Shown here: piece after piece, positions 28,748-41,455 of the stretch
Numbering within the stretch: the first letter of the stretch is position 1
Layout: the number at the start of each line of letters is the position of its first letter
Assembly (NCBI RefSeq): GCF_964340395.1
Contig: NC_135553.1
Location: forward strand, 13,535,001 to 13,587,500
DNA from: Glandiceps talaboti
Taxonomy: Eukaryota > Hemichordata > Enteropneusta > Spengelidae
Length of the DNA: 52,500 nucleotides
Direction of reading: 5' to 3'
Notes under the pieces: model-generated
Told to the model about the DNA's origin: nothing
Databases searched by the model: none
The model's input: the letters and a program-made list of their open reading frames with translations, nothing else
Position numbers and translations under genes: made by a program

Positions 28748-29708
28748 CAGCCGTTAATATTTTCTATTGAAAAGACCGACAGTTGTCATGATTAAATGTC
28801 AGGTTATCAATTAGTACAGAAATTATGTTTCTATTCATTACAGAACTCGTATAAATCAAAGGGTAAACTTTGTCAAAGTAAATGCCATGAGAACATTTTC
28901 ACAGTGTGTAATGTACATGTATGCAAAGTGCCTATGAGCAGAGGGCTAGTCGTTGAACGTATACTCGAGATAGCTAATTAATGGGCGAGAAATAAACAAA
29001 TTAACGGTATAATTATCATTAATACGCTGATTAAAACCAGGTTATCATAAGTTCAAAGTTTGTTATGTTGGAGGACGGGCCACTTTAACACTTAGCACAG
29101 GTGTAAATACAAACAGATATGAATATCGTGCAATAAAGCCACTCTGGGTGTCATTTGCCAAACCGTGTATATGTTAACTGCGTCGAGGCTCATTGACAAT
29201 TGATTAGAAACGCGTTTAATGCCACTTTCCTAGACATAGTTGCTATGTCAACGAGTGAGATGAACACACAACTAAATCGGTTTACTATTATCTCTTTTTT
29301 GAAATTGTTAGTTTTAAAACCCGTTATCAATTTCAGTCTTTATTTCATTTGTGTCATTACCGTGAAATGAGGTCTTAATTGACCAAACATTATAATCTCG
29401 GTGAAGCCTTTTCTGGAATAACGAGCAGTTGTCTAAATTTCCAAGCTTTCGCAGCCGAGTTCGTTGACAGGTATAATTGATTAAATCATAGTGCCAGAGA
29501 GGCTCGTTTTGTGTTCTGCACAGTAAGCTTGGTATCAATAGATTTGGGTTTGTACATGCTATGTCAGTGTATCATCGTCCTTTTCCACAGTCATCGGGGA
29601 AGAAGGGAGGGAGGGAGGAAGGAATGGGGAAGGGGGAGGAGAAGAGAAAGTATGGTGGCTGACGTCAGATGGAGACAGACGGACGGACGGACGGACGGAA
29701 AACAGACA

Positions 29709-29771
<63 letters not shown>

Positions 29772-30738
29772 AGGGGACAGAGGGGTTAAAGAATAAGATA
29801 GACAAGCTGTGAGACAGAAATAGACAGAAGTAGGGAGAGGGGAGACACACTCAACAGGGAGAGATAGAGAGAGCAAGAGGGTGTTTAATTTCGATCCCTG
29901 TGCAGAGTGATGTTATGAAATCTCATGGAAATAATAGGTAGAATTATTATCGTCATGCAATCTCATTTTCCGCTGCTTTAGAAAAAGGTTTAAGATTCCA
30001 AATAAACTTCATAATGGATGGACGACATAAGGTTGAAAAACGAATCGACGGGAGTTCAGTTTTCTAATTACCTACCACTAGATGGCGCACTCGTATCGAT
30101 CAAGGACAACAGACACCTGTTGCTTGCCAACCTACTTATTACACCGTGCAAAACATTGTAACAACTCTATTTAATCAAATTAGCATGGTAAATACAAAGG
30201 AGACAATTTTCATTAAATGCAGGAAACCATCATACTTCATAATTATGGTACATTTTTGTTTAACTTGGAACGAAAACTACGCCAACACTCAAAAACGTGT
30301 CTAAAGGCGAAAAAAGACGTGTGAATCATCACACTTGGAGATGCGTGCCAGAAAGTCACAGAACAATTGAAATTCTAGCATTGCGTCGGACCAGAAATAT
30401 GCAGCCCTTCCATATCTCCATCACTGCTCAAATTATTGCGTCCACAGCAAACAGCTGTACTGTCGCTAATGAACGTGTAACGGGGTTGTTGGAGATACCG
30501 TATCGACTTTGCACATATAGTTGAAGTGTTCCGTTACATAACGCGATGTGACTAGACTGAACCGGTACCACTCGAGAGATGTTTTGACAATACGATGCGG
30601 GAAGTCTTCTGTTGTCAAAAACAAATCAGAGGGCGGGAAACACATGTTCTGACTGAAATACACCAGGCAGAATTCCCATCGTTATTCAGCGCGATGAATA
30701 TCGCCGATTCAAGGTAGGAGGGTGAAACTTTTTCGTAA
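28748..30738. other. Non-coding DNA around the (GACA)n tract
   Basis: No supported gene; a perfect TGACGTCA palindrome at 29660-29667. Confidence 0.5.
29677..29768 (+). repeat. (GACG)n then (GACA)n microsatellite
   Basis: GACG units to 29698, a short AAAACAGACAAG break, then GACA units. Flanked on both sides by purine-rich low-complexity DNA (about 29600-29880). Confidence 0.95.
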
Positions 30739-31107
30739 TGCATTCCCGGTGGTGGCAGTCCCAGACGAAGCGGCCAGGTACGCATGCTTGTTAGAAATTT
30801 CACGGAAAAGGGGGTGTTTTTCGTCGGCCATGCATCTAGGTCCGTGGAATCGTAAAAAAAAGGTACTTTTTCGATCACCCTCCGAGAATAGGGGTAGGAT
30901 GCCCTTTTTCTACTCTCTCTAGATGTCCTTGGAGTAAACCTCCCACGTTTCGGAAATAGTGGGGTGGTTTTTTGCAGTGATTCTCTTCAAGTTTCACTAA
31001 AAAGGGGATGTTTTTCATTGAAATATTCCAGTAAAAGGGGTACATTTGAAATGTCGCTAACAAGCATTGGTACCCACCCATCCAGGGACTGCCACCGCCG
31101 GGAATAC
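30739..31107. mobile_element. Large inverted-repeat element with AAAAGGGG motifs
   Basis: TTCCCGGTGGTGGCAGTCCC (inside 30739-30762) is nearly the reverse complement of 31085-31107. A second arm pair, around GCTTGTTAG at 30786-30794 and CTAACAAGC at 31057-31065, is nested inside. The interior has repeated A-run plus GGGG blocks (near 30810, 31000 and 31035). Not coding. The symmetric layout suggests a foldback element or fused inverted copies of a repeat. Confidence 0.55.
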
Positions 31108-32800
31108 ATTGAAATCTCTGAGTCGTAACGACTATTTTTCTAGCTCCCACAATCAAAACTTTTTAATCAACAAATTCTGAACAAAACAATCCTCGTGAAG
31201 TTGTCTTCGCTTAACAAAGACAGGTTCTATACGTAAATCAGATGAAAAGTCACAGAAAAAAACAACAGAAAAACGACAAACTGTGCACAGTGGCAGGTTG
31301 ATTTCAGCCGGAAAATGTTTTGTTTGGAAGTGGTACAGAGTAAAGAAAATCATAGTTGACAAAACTGTTACAGCTACAGAAGTTGTAAAATGTAAAATAT
31401 TTCTAGAAAGTCTTGGCAACGAAATATCAGAAAAAGAACAATCCTTCCCAAAAAAAAGATCGCTATTTTGTCTGCCAGATACAAAACGGTTACGATGTTC
31501 CAATAAGTAAGCGAAGAAAGTATACAAAAATCATTTGTTTAACGGAGAAGTTATCGTATGTATGAAGTCTTGTCCGAAGTTTTAGCATTCGTATTGACAC
31601 CATTTGCCCCGGCCCGCCGGTCGGTTTGGTTTGCATGCTAAACCAAATCTGATTAGAATCTTACGTAGCCGCGGAATAGGGTCGCTTCTTTCTCAGACCA
31701 CTAAAAATAGTGGTCTGAGATTCTTTAATAATAATGCATCTAGAAATAGAGGTAAATAAAGCAATAATTAAGCCTATTCCTACATCAGATTTTAATCTTA
31801 TTACGTTAAACCGTACTTCGCTGCGCTTTTTAAAAATCAGTGTTTCAGCAGGAATGAAGTGTTCACGATTCATTTCACAAACACGAAATGATTTTTCTTT
31901 CATCATAAAGGTTTGTTCTGTGAACACGGATTCTTAAATATCACCGATATATAAAGTTTTCGTCTTAATTATTAGCAATTGTACTGACTACGTTACGGGG
32001 GTTTTTTTTTTACGCCAACGTAAAACTGTACGGCTTCTTTGCAGAACCGTACGATCGTTCCCATAAATGTTCCGTGGAGAGCGGAACAAGTAAACTTTGG
32101 TTCACGAGCATGGCAAATTCCGTCTATTTAATAGTATTATTTCGCAAATCTATTTCAGTACCCGATATCAAATACTAGTATCTTAAAATCATATCAATTT
32201 AATGAAAAGAAACAGTCATTCTTATAACATTTATTATCAAACGTATCGAAAAGTGTATATTTTTTAGATAGGGTTTGATTACCGTGCACCGTCACGGTAC
32301 CTCGGAGTCGGACGAACAGACGCAAAGGCCAATATAACAGTAAGTTAGGTTAGTACGATTACATTAGAGGAACACAGATTTTAGCGTTGTTAAAAATCAT
32401 CTCTTTGTTAAACATTTACTGGCGTTTCGAATGGTTACCGATGGATATTCTAGCGTTCTATCTTCACAACTGGAAGTTTAAAGACTCCATTTCACTCTCG
32501 CGTGGTTCTATTTCTTCCTTATCCCGGAAAACCCATTCTGTCAGTTATTCAGGTTCACATCGATCGAAACCATTCAAATTGATTATTTCAATGTGTTATC
32601 CTGAGAAGCGATCCAACTTCATGAAATGAACACTCTGTCGGTTCGTCATTTTCCATAGTTTAGGTTGTTTCATGAAATTAATAAATATTCGGAAATATTC
32701 TTCAATTTGATTTACTAGTTAAATTTATTCCAACGAAAACAATGATAGTTGGTTGGATTATTACAAATTTCAGCAAATATTTCTGTTCATGAAATTCAAG
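31108..32800. other. AT-rich non-coding DNA with the 31.7-kb hairpin
   Basis: A 124-codon minus-strand frame (31153-31527) and its plus-strand shadow lack coding composition and any family resemblance. Confidence 0.5.
31691..31720. repeat. Perfect 13-bp hairpin with AAAA loop
   Basis: TCTCAGACCACTA (31691-31703), AAAA, then TAGTGGTCTGAGA (31708-31720). The stem sequence CTCAGACCACT also forms the arm of the hairpin at 6302-6333. Confidence 0.9.
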
Positions 32801-33067
32801 TTACACTGTACAGTTCGTAGCAAAATGTTTAATAATTCCACAATGGTAATATTTTCGTTTCATTTTTTTTAAAATTAGATTTCTGTTACATCTGCTTCTT
32901 ACCATCAATCGTCGATCATGAACCCACCGCGAAAAAAGATGAACGTTAAATGTTCGCCAGATTCGGACAGTCGACAGCCGTTCGTGGTCATTTTCCCAGT
33001 CGGTATCATAGAGACCATCGATATCGTAGGCGCGAATTTGAAACTGAGGGCGTAGTTTGTCGACCAT
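32801..33067 (-). pseudogene. Possible decayed zinc-knuckle reading frame
   Basis: An 88-codon minus-strand frame ends YYHCGIIKHFATNCTV just before its stop (nucleotides 32804-32851). The pattern Cys-x4-His-x4-Cys, with Gly after the Cys and Phe-Ala-x-Asn-Cys, is the right half of a CCHC zinc knuckle as found in nucleic-acid-binding and retroelement Gag proteins. The position of the first Cys holds Tyr. No reverse transcriptase, protease or terminal repeat is visible nearby, and the rest of the frame is unrecognisable. A remnant of a mobile element is the likeliest reading, but a 16-residue resemblance could be chance. Confidence 0.25.
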
Positions 33068-33840
33068 CTGGTGGTGACTTACATAAACATTTTCTGCTTT
33101 TGTTGAACGGGTTTTTTTTTTTCAAATCAGACATTTCATAGTTATATTCTCGAAGTGAAGCAGAGGGCTAAGAAACAGTAGACTCGACGACTGAAGACAG
33201 GGCAAATATCCACCTAGTGACTCAAATCTGTTCTAAGTCTGCTTGTATATTAGCGCCACTTGTACATACACGTAGGCATATTGCACTAATTACAGGAAAC
33301 CGTGACAAAATAAAATTCATGTTTTTATTTTAAAAAACGAAATTTTAGAAGACGCTAGTACATACTGATACTCAATATTTGCCGATATTTGTTGGATGAT
33401 GGACATTTTATGAATCCTTGCGGGTCGTGTTCTATTCCCGAGGTCGACTCCAACAATATCCTCACAAATGCTTACAGCTTCAGAGTTCAACACGAACCGT
33501 GAGATAAACTTATGAGATACGGTTCATTAGTTGCAATGACATCTGTTTTGACAACACGCAGATAACGTACTGTGTTGTGTTTTATATTAAAATGCTCCGT
33601 GACAGTGGTTTAGTCAATACGACGAAATGTCCTTCACTTGTCAAACACTCAGGAACGCAAAACTTAGCTATTAGGAGAACAAGAGATAGAAACTTGGTAC
33701 AATGTATATTGTGGATAACCTAAAACGTGCGTGCCCCGGGGATGCGTGCACATCAATACATGTAAATATTCACCTATATTGTTTAAGTAATTACATATAT
33801 GAAGGTAGGCACATGTGGGCAGGCACTCAGCAGGCAGACA

Positions 33841-34020
33841 AATTCGTGTGGAGGAAGGAAGGAAGGCACGTACAAGTAGTGTAGGGAGATACTTAGGCGG
33901 GGAGGTGGGTTGGTACATGTACCGGTAGGTATATGTTGTTAGCTAGGAAGGAAGGTACTAAGGTAGCTACAAGCAGGGTAGGTAGGCAGGTACTTATAGA
34001 TAGATAGGTAGGTAGGTATG
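33841..34020 (+). repeat. Degenerate GGAAGG / GTAG low-complexity tract
   Basis: GGAAGGAAGG near 33850 and 33945 and GTAGGTAGG near 33975-34020: an eroded tetranucleotide array. Confidence 0.6.
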
Positions 34021-34413
34021 TAATCACTATTTCTTCAATTACTAACAATTGCCTTTTCCGTGTCGTACGTGTATCTTTAAACATAGAATGCCGGTCAATG
34101 GTATCAGTAGCCTATCTTTTCACTTAAAACCCCCTTATCAAAATTTATACCTGGTACCAACGCCTCCAAACACGTTGTCGAGGAGTAATTTACTCGTATC
34201 TGTATTGCGTTTCTATATATATACACTCAGCCATTCTCTTTGAAGACAACCGTAATGATCTGAGGTTGCGTTGAGGGGAGGGTGTGTATGACAATACTGA
34301 TGAACAAGTGTATAAAGAACCAAGAAATTGTCTGAAATCCGTGTTTAGAGTCGCCGTAATTCATTATAAAAAGCATACAAATAAACGACATACATTGATT
34401 GACTGTTTTTCAG

Positions 34414-34648
34414 TGTTTCATGAACTTGGATGACCTAATTCTGTACCCCCCTGAGTTTATTCTTGACACTTGGAAATCACTTGGCGATCGTAATCCACCA
34501 GCGTCTATCGGACCATGGCATGACACCGGTATGTTTGCACATCCTCACCCGTAGCTTCAGTGACTACACGTCGCCAAGCCAAAGTACGACGGTGGGTAGC
34601 TTACGAGGATTTGAAAACAAATCCTCGGGAAGTCTAATCAACGTGTAA
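34414..34648 (+). other. Exon-like island with two competing readings
   Basis: Reading A: acceptor GACTGTTTTTCAG before 34414, then 38 open codons (starting CFMNLDDLILYPPEF), then donor G|GTATGT at 34529. Reading B: a different frame open from 34437 to a TAA at 34646-34648, ending in a Ser-rich tail (SLRGFENKSSGSLINV). Its third-position G+C is about 58% by my count, with a possible acceptor CCACCAG before 34502 and ATTAAA at 34736-34741. The two frames overlap, so at most one is real. B has the better codon composition and A the better splice sites. No family recognised. Confidence 0.3.
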
Positions 34649-34741
34649 TGATCTAATTACGAACATTTGAGGTAAATCTTAATCCACCTAGATTATTGGA
34701 GTTATTTCTAGTATTAGAAACCTTATCTTATTTGCATTAAA

Positions 34742-36012
34742 AGATATTAAATTATGGACCATTGTCAAGTACTCCAATTGGTAAGAGATTGTACGTACAC
34801 GTATTGAAAACCAAGGTTGAAGAACGCATCTCAGTGTGTGTACTACACCTGCATTTTTTTTTCAACACAACTACGGGGAGTAAAATAATTACCTAGAAAC
34901 CCACTTTTCACGGCTTCCACGTGCCATAGACAGAAAATGACAAGTCTTACAAGACCCGGTTACTACACTAGATTTGCTCAAGTCTCCGGACTTCTTTTCA
35001 TAATTTCTTTATTTGAATAAAATATCGTTAACACAAGTTACTGTGTGTGTTTGTGTGTTTTTGGGTGACATGATAACTCAAGTGATCAGTGATTGTGAGG
35101 TTTTTTCAACTAAAAGAGAAAAAATAAAACAATTTAGGGGACTAATTCCAGTCTACAACATCATCAGAGAGTCGGGTCACCTTTAGTTTTGTAGATGACA
35201 TACTGCAGTACGTATATCGCGTGGATTTTCACCATCAAATCCGTTCTGTATCGGGATTCCATTCTAGAGATGTACGTCATTCCATGACGTCATACATGAT
35301 TCAGTCAAATACTGTGAGACATGGTTTATTTTAAAAGTTTACGTTATTAATTGTTAAAGTTAATTTTCAATTCCGTCTGTGAATGTATGATAAATTGTTT
35401 ATATCTAAAACAAAAATAAACACTTGACATAGCTAGATTGCTCTTTCAACATATCACATTTAATATAATGCACATTTAAATTCAGTCTAGAGGCTATCTG
35501 TTACCTGAAGATATCTGTGAAGGACATCTTCAGCTCTAATGCCACGGATAGCCTCTACATTTAATGTATATGATTGAAATGGGATAGATTGTTAAAAGCT
35601 TTTGTTAGGAAGAATTGATGAAATACTAGTCAAACAGACCAACTAGGTGACGATGTACTAACAGTAAGCATACATGTACACGCATGTGTTATAACACGCA
35701 CAGACGGACGGTTACAACCTAGTCTATGAGTATGGTGAGTTCTTTAGAGAACAAGTCATCCTAATTGAAAGAAATTGTTTGTTTTTTTAACACAAGGTTG
35801 TTGTCTCTATGGTACAAGGTGATGGGACACGACATTGTACTGGGTTATTCAAGGTTGATAACTATAGGACTATTGGTACTTGACTGCTTATTAGCTGACA
35901 GCTAGTCATCATAAATATGATAAGCTTATCAGCTATTCTTTCATTCTAGTGAAGGGAAGTGATCACTATCAAAAACGAAAAACTTGCAAAATAAATTTTC
36001 AATAGTTTCCAA
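34742..36012. other. AT-rich non-coding DNA with the 35.5-kb hairpin
   Basis: A perfect TGACGTCA at 35285-35292; otherwise nothing supported. Confidence 0.5.
35488..35557. repeat. Interrupted hairpin flanked by ACATTTAA
   Basis: TAGAGGCTATC (35488-35498) pairs with GGATAGCCTCTA (35546-35557, one mismatch), and CTGAAGAT (35505-35512) pairs with ATCTTCAG (35526-35533). ACATTTAA occurs outside both ends (35472-35479 and 35557-35564) and could be a target-site duplication. Confidence 0.6.
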
Positions 36013-36463
36013 ATGTATGTATGTATGTATGTATGTATGTATGTATGTATGTATGTATGTATGTATGTATGTATGTATGTATGTGTGTGTGTATGTATGT
36101 ATACTATGTATGTATACTATGTATGTATACTATATAGCTATGTATGTATGTATGTATGTATGTATGTATGTATGTATGTGTGTATGTATGTATGTGTGTA
36201 TGTATGTGTGTATGTGTGTGTGTATGTATGTATGTATGTATGTATGTATGTATGTATGTATGTTGAATGCATGTATGTATGTATGTATGTGTGTATGTAT
36301 GTATGTATGTATGTATGTATGTATGTATGTATGTATGTGTGTATGTATGTGTGTATGTATGTATGTATGTATGTATGTATGTATGTATGTATGTATGTAT
36401 GTATGTATGTATGTGTGTATGTATGTATGTGTGTATGTATGTATGTATGTATGTATGTATGTT
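36013..36463 (+). repeat. (ATGT)n array, about 450 bases
   Basis: ATGT units with GTGT variants and the interruption TGTTGAATG at about 36262 and again 200 bases later at about 36461. Confidence 0.97.
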
Positions 36464-36507
36464 GAATGTTTATATGTGTGTGTTTGATTACCCATGTGTC
36501 TGTATGT

Positions 36508-36900
36508 TTGTGCTTACGTATAAGCTTTATTCATTGCTGCCGATGGAGTGAGGCAAATAAAAGTTTCCAGACAAAGTTTTGTGCAAATGTTTAGAGTTAT
36601 AACAAAGGTCTGTCGGAGGCTTTCAAAGTGGCTGGAATCATCCACACTTGAAAAGAGTGTAACACAGGTGTGCTGAGAACTGAGTTCTCTCTGTTCAACT
36701 TGTTGACACGGTAACTTCACGTAGAGTGGGTGGCAGACCTGGCCGAGAGCGGTCGCCAGGAGAGAGGCCACCCCTATAGAGGCATGAAGTCGACATTTTG
36801 GCTCTATACAAAGATCCTGTGGTATTCCTACCTCAAGCCCTTGAGTCCTGAGTGACGTGCTGAAGAGGCCGTGTGTTTGTAAACCCTCCAAGGCTTGTAC
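36508..36900 (-). other. G+C-rich island with minus-strand AATAAA, possible terminal exon or RNA
   Basis: About 360 bases here are clearly richer in G+C than the AT-rich flanks and abut a long (ATGT)n tract. On the minus strand a frame without an upstream ATG runs through most of it and ends near AATAAA at 36531-36526, so a transcript end is possible. A donor-like GAG|GTAGGA on the same strand lies near 36833. It contains a nested hairpin at 36728-36773. No protein family recognised. Confidence 0.25.
36728..36773. other. Nested two-tier hairpin
   Basis: GGGTGGC (36728-36734) pairs with GCCACCC (36767-36773). Inside it CCTGGC (36738-36743) pairs with GCCAGG (36755-36760), enclosing an 11-base loop. 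The internal segment resembles a tRNA A box, but no B box or acceptor stem follows, so it is not a tRNA. Possible structured RNA or chance. Confidence 0.4.
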
Positions 36901-39900
36901 ATCGAGAGAACACCTGTTGCATTTGATAAGAATTCTAACACGTCAAGTCGATGGTGCTCATTTATATACCTACTGGCTCTCAAGCATTTGATAGAAATAT
37001 AAGCACAGCTGTGCGGTGTCAGTACAGTACAGTTTAAAGACATACATAGCAATAACTTGAAAGACACCAAGTGACAAGCAACCAGTCTATCAAAATCACA
37101 TTGACGCATGTTGATAACTATTAAATTCAGATTTACGGTTGTACAGAGTTGAGACTCAGTGACACAATAGCGTTGACCATTTTCTGTACTGATTTTACAC
37201 AACGATGTACATGTAGAGATTCAGACAAAACCCAAATGTCTTTCATTACGACTGCAAAATTTCTCTGGATACCACTTATTTTCGATTCATGAGAAGCTAC
37301 GGACGTGTTACTATGAAATCATTTATACGTTGTATCGTGGCATTTATATGATTTATTATACCGTTTCAGGAACCTTGCACAATAAAAAAAAGTCACAACA
37401 TAGACACAGGAGTCTGTAAAATTATAGAATATGCAGAACACATGCACTAAAACAACCTGGTGTTCTACTCAAACACTTACCCCAAAAACTTGCTACTTAA
37501 TCAAAGTTAGAAGGAAAATGAGTTCTCAAAGTTTAGTTATTTTTAGAATACATTTCCTTGTTTCCGATTTAAAACCCAGGGGTTAAAAACCTTCGACATT
37601 TAAAGATTAGTCAAGAATTGACTTCATGTAGTATAGTGGGTATGATATAGCTATTACTAGTTTACGAGGCTTAAATCATTGATTTGAGTTTCAACACACT
37701 CCGTGACAACCTAATCCCCTACAGGTTGTATACACACAAGAGTTTAACAACGGTTGTATATATGTAATTTTTATCAATAGTAAATAAAGAGCAGGGCAGT
37801 TGACACTTCTCTGTATAATAACCTATGGTCAGCTTTACTGTTTCTCTTTTAGGAGCTCGAACTTTTTTTTTCAATGTATCTAGAAATTTCGAACTAAGGC
37901 AAATATTGCTTTCGTTTAGGGATACCAAGTGCTTTCAAATTGTAAGAGTACTGCTGACAACTACTGGTGACATAAAAACTTACTCATTAGAACCAACGAT
38001 AGTTGAAACGCCTGTTGAATTTCAACTTTTTTGAAGGGTTGGAATTGACAGGTCTTTTTTCAAAATGTCTGTTCTGTGTTTGATCACCTGAACAGCCATT
38101 ATTGTTCACGTTGATGCCGAGATAACTATTATGAACACTACGCAACTTCAGTCAACCGTATGTTGTCGTATTATTTTTTTGATATACCAGATGTAACTGG
38201 TTATTTACCCACGAGTATGATGTGTATTGTGTTTAGTGAGGTTTTACATTCGGGGTATACGTCGAACTTGAGGAGAAAGCTGTATACTGAGATTTATATA
38301 AACACACTGTCCAGCGATGGTCCATTCAACCTATTATCCTTATTCATTCTAAGCGTAACTTGAAAATGAAGGTACTTCGGAGTATACTTCAGAGGCGAGA
38401 GAAATAACGTTAAAAACTTTCTAACTATGTAAAATTCCCACCAAACTTCAATTAGAAAAATACTCTGATGTTGTTTAATTATTTTTCAATTCTACGAAAA
38501 GATTATAAAAAGTAGCCTCAGTTTAACATTAGTACTGCTCCGAATTAAAATGGTGTTGAGGGTTCCGACAAGGGAATGGATACTATTTAAAATGTATTGA
38601 ACTGTCTGTTATAAATGTTGAGTGGAGGCTCCCGCCGAGAATTTGAAATATCGTAGAAACTACTTGCCCGAATGAGAAATCTCGTACACCGTACCAGCAG
38701 TGAGTTTAATTGAACGGCGTCTCTTTTCATCCGTAGTTGGCTAGGGTAAGGATGAATATTAATCAAATATATCAAAAATCTACGGTAATTTAAAGAAGAT
38801 TCCGCCCCCCCCCCCCCATCTGAGCTTAAACTGCTACTGTCGATCACTGGTAGGAGGCGATGAAACTCGAATAGACCCCCCCCCCCCCATCCAAAATTGT
38901 ATCTGCGGTAGCAACTGGTTGACAAAGATGGTAGAACACGATATCACAATATGGGAAAGACAACATTTGGAAAAAAAACCTAAACAGAAAAGTTTATGAC
39001 AAATCTAGAACCTCAACCGTTGTGTTGCCATGGTTAAATATTATAATGGAACTTAAAACTTACCGCAAAAAACGTGGGAAGACAGAGAACAAATCGCAAC
39101 TGGTGAAGGCTTTCGACGGTCTGTGATATGAGAGGCGGTGAAAAATCTATCGTAGTCTGCGTGTGTATTGCACAACCTTCACATACAACATACAATGATG
39201 CAGTGATTGCTAACCACTCCAAGTTGTGGAGGTAAGATTACCCTTTCAATCAATTCTATTTAAGTTCTTAGTTTGACATCGTTCTAATTTAATCCATACA
39301 CAAGGGAAGTATCCGGCACTCGTCGCACAGTACAAACGATTTTTTTCAGTGCGAAAGTTTACAGAAGAGAAGAAGGAAAGGGGTTGATAAATATTTACTC
39401 GTAATGGACCACTGTCTGTACATGCACTGCTTGTTCAATATATTGACTTCAGACTACATTTACCCGGATTAATAACTTAACTCCGGCGTCAACATCATCA
39501 TCAATTCGTCGAGTTTTTTTTTTCTAATTGTAATAAGTGTACGCAGTGTCGTCCAGTTCTGTTGTGTTGTTGGATTCCATTGTTTTGATAGCAATATTGA
39601 ATCTATCTATGTGTTTATTTAGTCGTTACCTTGTTTGATGTCAAACTAAAGTGTAATCCTTGGTTAGGTTATACCCTTTCAAAAATACATAGAATCGCAA
39701 TTACGCAATCAAAACTTTACGGCGGTAACGGGTATCGATTGACGTGCGAACTTTTCCCTATGGTGTTGTATTTTCAACAAAGAAAAATCTACGTATAATC
39801 TCACCACCATTTAAATGATTTGCCACAACATCACAAGTAATTCTTTTTCATGACAATAAGTCTTTCATTAAAGTGTAAGAAGCTGTTACAGTAACTTTTG

Positions 39901-41455
39901 AAGTTTCATTATTTTATTTTTTGAAACTTTTGAAATATTCAAAGACCACCAGGCTCTCGGTAAGTGGCGGGGGGGGGGGGGAGGGTAGAGGGTGAGAGTA
40001 TAACGCCGTTTATGTATATTGTGAGAAGAAAGGTGAGCAATATATTGAAATGGTTTATGCATTTAGTTGATTTTTCGATGGCAAAAAAACCCCGAGAGCT
40101 CTTAGTTAAATCTTGTGATAAATTGGTCTTGTCATTCAAGGTTTTTTTTTTCATCAATTCAGTTATACTCGTATCTTAAGTAAAATAATTATAAATCAGT
40201 AAATAAATTGAAATGACCACCATTTCAAGTTGTCGCAAGTTAAAGTTAGATTCTATTGAATACATCAGCCCACCATTTTTCTCGCTAATAACTCATACTG
40301 CGGTTATGTGTCCGATATTTTGGAAGTTTATCTGACAAGTAACGTTTCTAAGTCTTTCACCTACGCTGGTCAAAAATACAAAGAACGGCCCGTTTCTTTT
40401 CCACACAACCGTATTGAAAATTCTACCCGTAAAAGCTGTGGCTTTTTGGGATCATTTGTTTGATCATTGTTTTCGTTTGGCAAAGTTAAAGTGGTCGCTC
40501 TGGGTTTTTTGTATGAAGGTGGGGGTTGGGGGTTGGGACAGATTTCAACTTGAACACAAAAGGAAAACTAACATTTAATCAGTGCACTCTTTATCCGTTT
40601 ACTGTTGCGATGTATCATCGCTTGCTGAACACACCCGGCGTTTTTAGATAGACATTTTTAGACTAGAAGTAATGTAACGTTGTGAAGTTTTGACGACATT
40701 TTCGCGATCAACACAACTGTATTCTTATTACTTTGATTCTCCGACTACAGGCACTGTTAGAATTATTCGTTCAACCATGAACACTTCGTGACTCAAACAA
40801 AAGAATTGAAATGCGAGAATGAAATGTTCATGCAATTAGTCTTCCTAATCATAGTTAACCTACTAAATGAAAATTTCTACTCACAGACTGAATCTAAAGA
40901 AAGTGAACTGACTACTATTCAACACTGGGAATTTTTCAAAGTAAGATTTACCCGCGCTAGAGAACTTTGCAAAATCAATGACGTGTGAACAGCATGGATG
41001 CATTTTATTCATACATATAGACTTAATTGAGTAGTAAACAGTGCAGACTATTAAATGCACTCAGTAAAATCGAACGAACGAGATTATTACGCAATGTTTC
41101 CATACCAACAAAAACACTTACTTTCTAAAAATGTTTATTTGTGAATCGATTTTTATACTACAATATATGCCAACGTACACATCAAGGTATAATCGCTACA
41201 TAAATGTAATTCTGACTAGCGCTCTATAACCATTACTGCTAGATATGAAGTTTGAAAAATTTATATAACATACATTCAATTATGTATACGTTACCGAGGT
41301 CACGTTTAGCCAAAATGTGTCGTTGTGGTAAACTTATAAACATTTAATTCTCTGCATTTTAATCTAAGAAATCACAAATATATCCATGGAATAAAACATC
41401 ACAATTCACTCACACATTGTTTTGTTTGAAAGTATGCGAGCTGAACTGATTATAC
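36901..41455. other. AT-rich non-coding DNA
   Basis: Two C10 or longer homopolymers about 70 bases apart (38807 and 38877) and a G run at 39969. Splice-like signals near 39060-39231 on both strands cannot be resolved into an exon. Confidence 0.5.

Noticed and set aside
28323-28770. Three plus-strand frames of 107-144 codons rich in Cys-Met-Tyr-Val
   Set aside because: Artefact of the (TGTA)n array, which has no stop in three frames.
31153-31527. 124-codon minus-strand frame
   Set aside because: No family resemblance, AT-type codon composition, and an equally open frame on the opposite strand.
36130-36495. His-Thr-Tyr-Ile repeat protein on the minus strand
   Set aside because: Artefact of the (ATGT)n array.
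36735-36775. tRNA A-box-like sequence
   Set aside because: No B box, anticodon stem or acceptor stem follows; the hairpin does not fold as a tRNA.
38587-38925. 112-codon minus-strand frame with Gly runs
   Set aside because: The Gly runs come from C homopolymers; the start and composition are not coding-like and no family is recognised.
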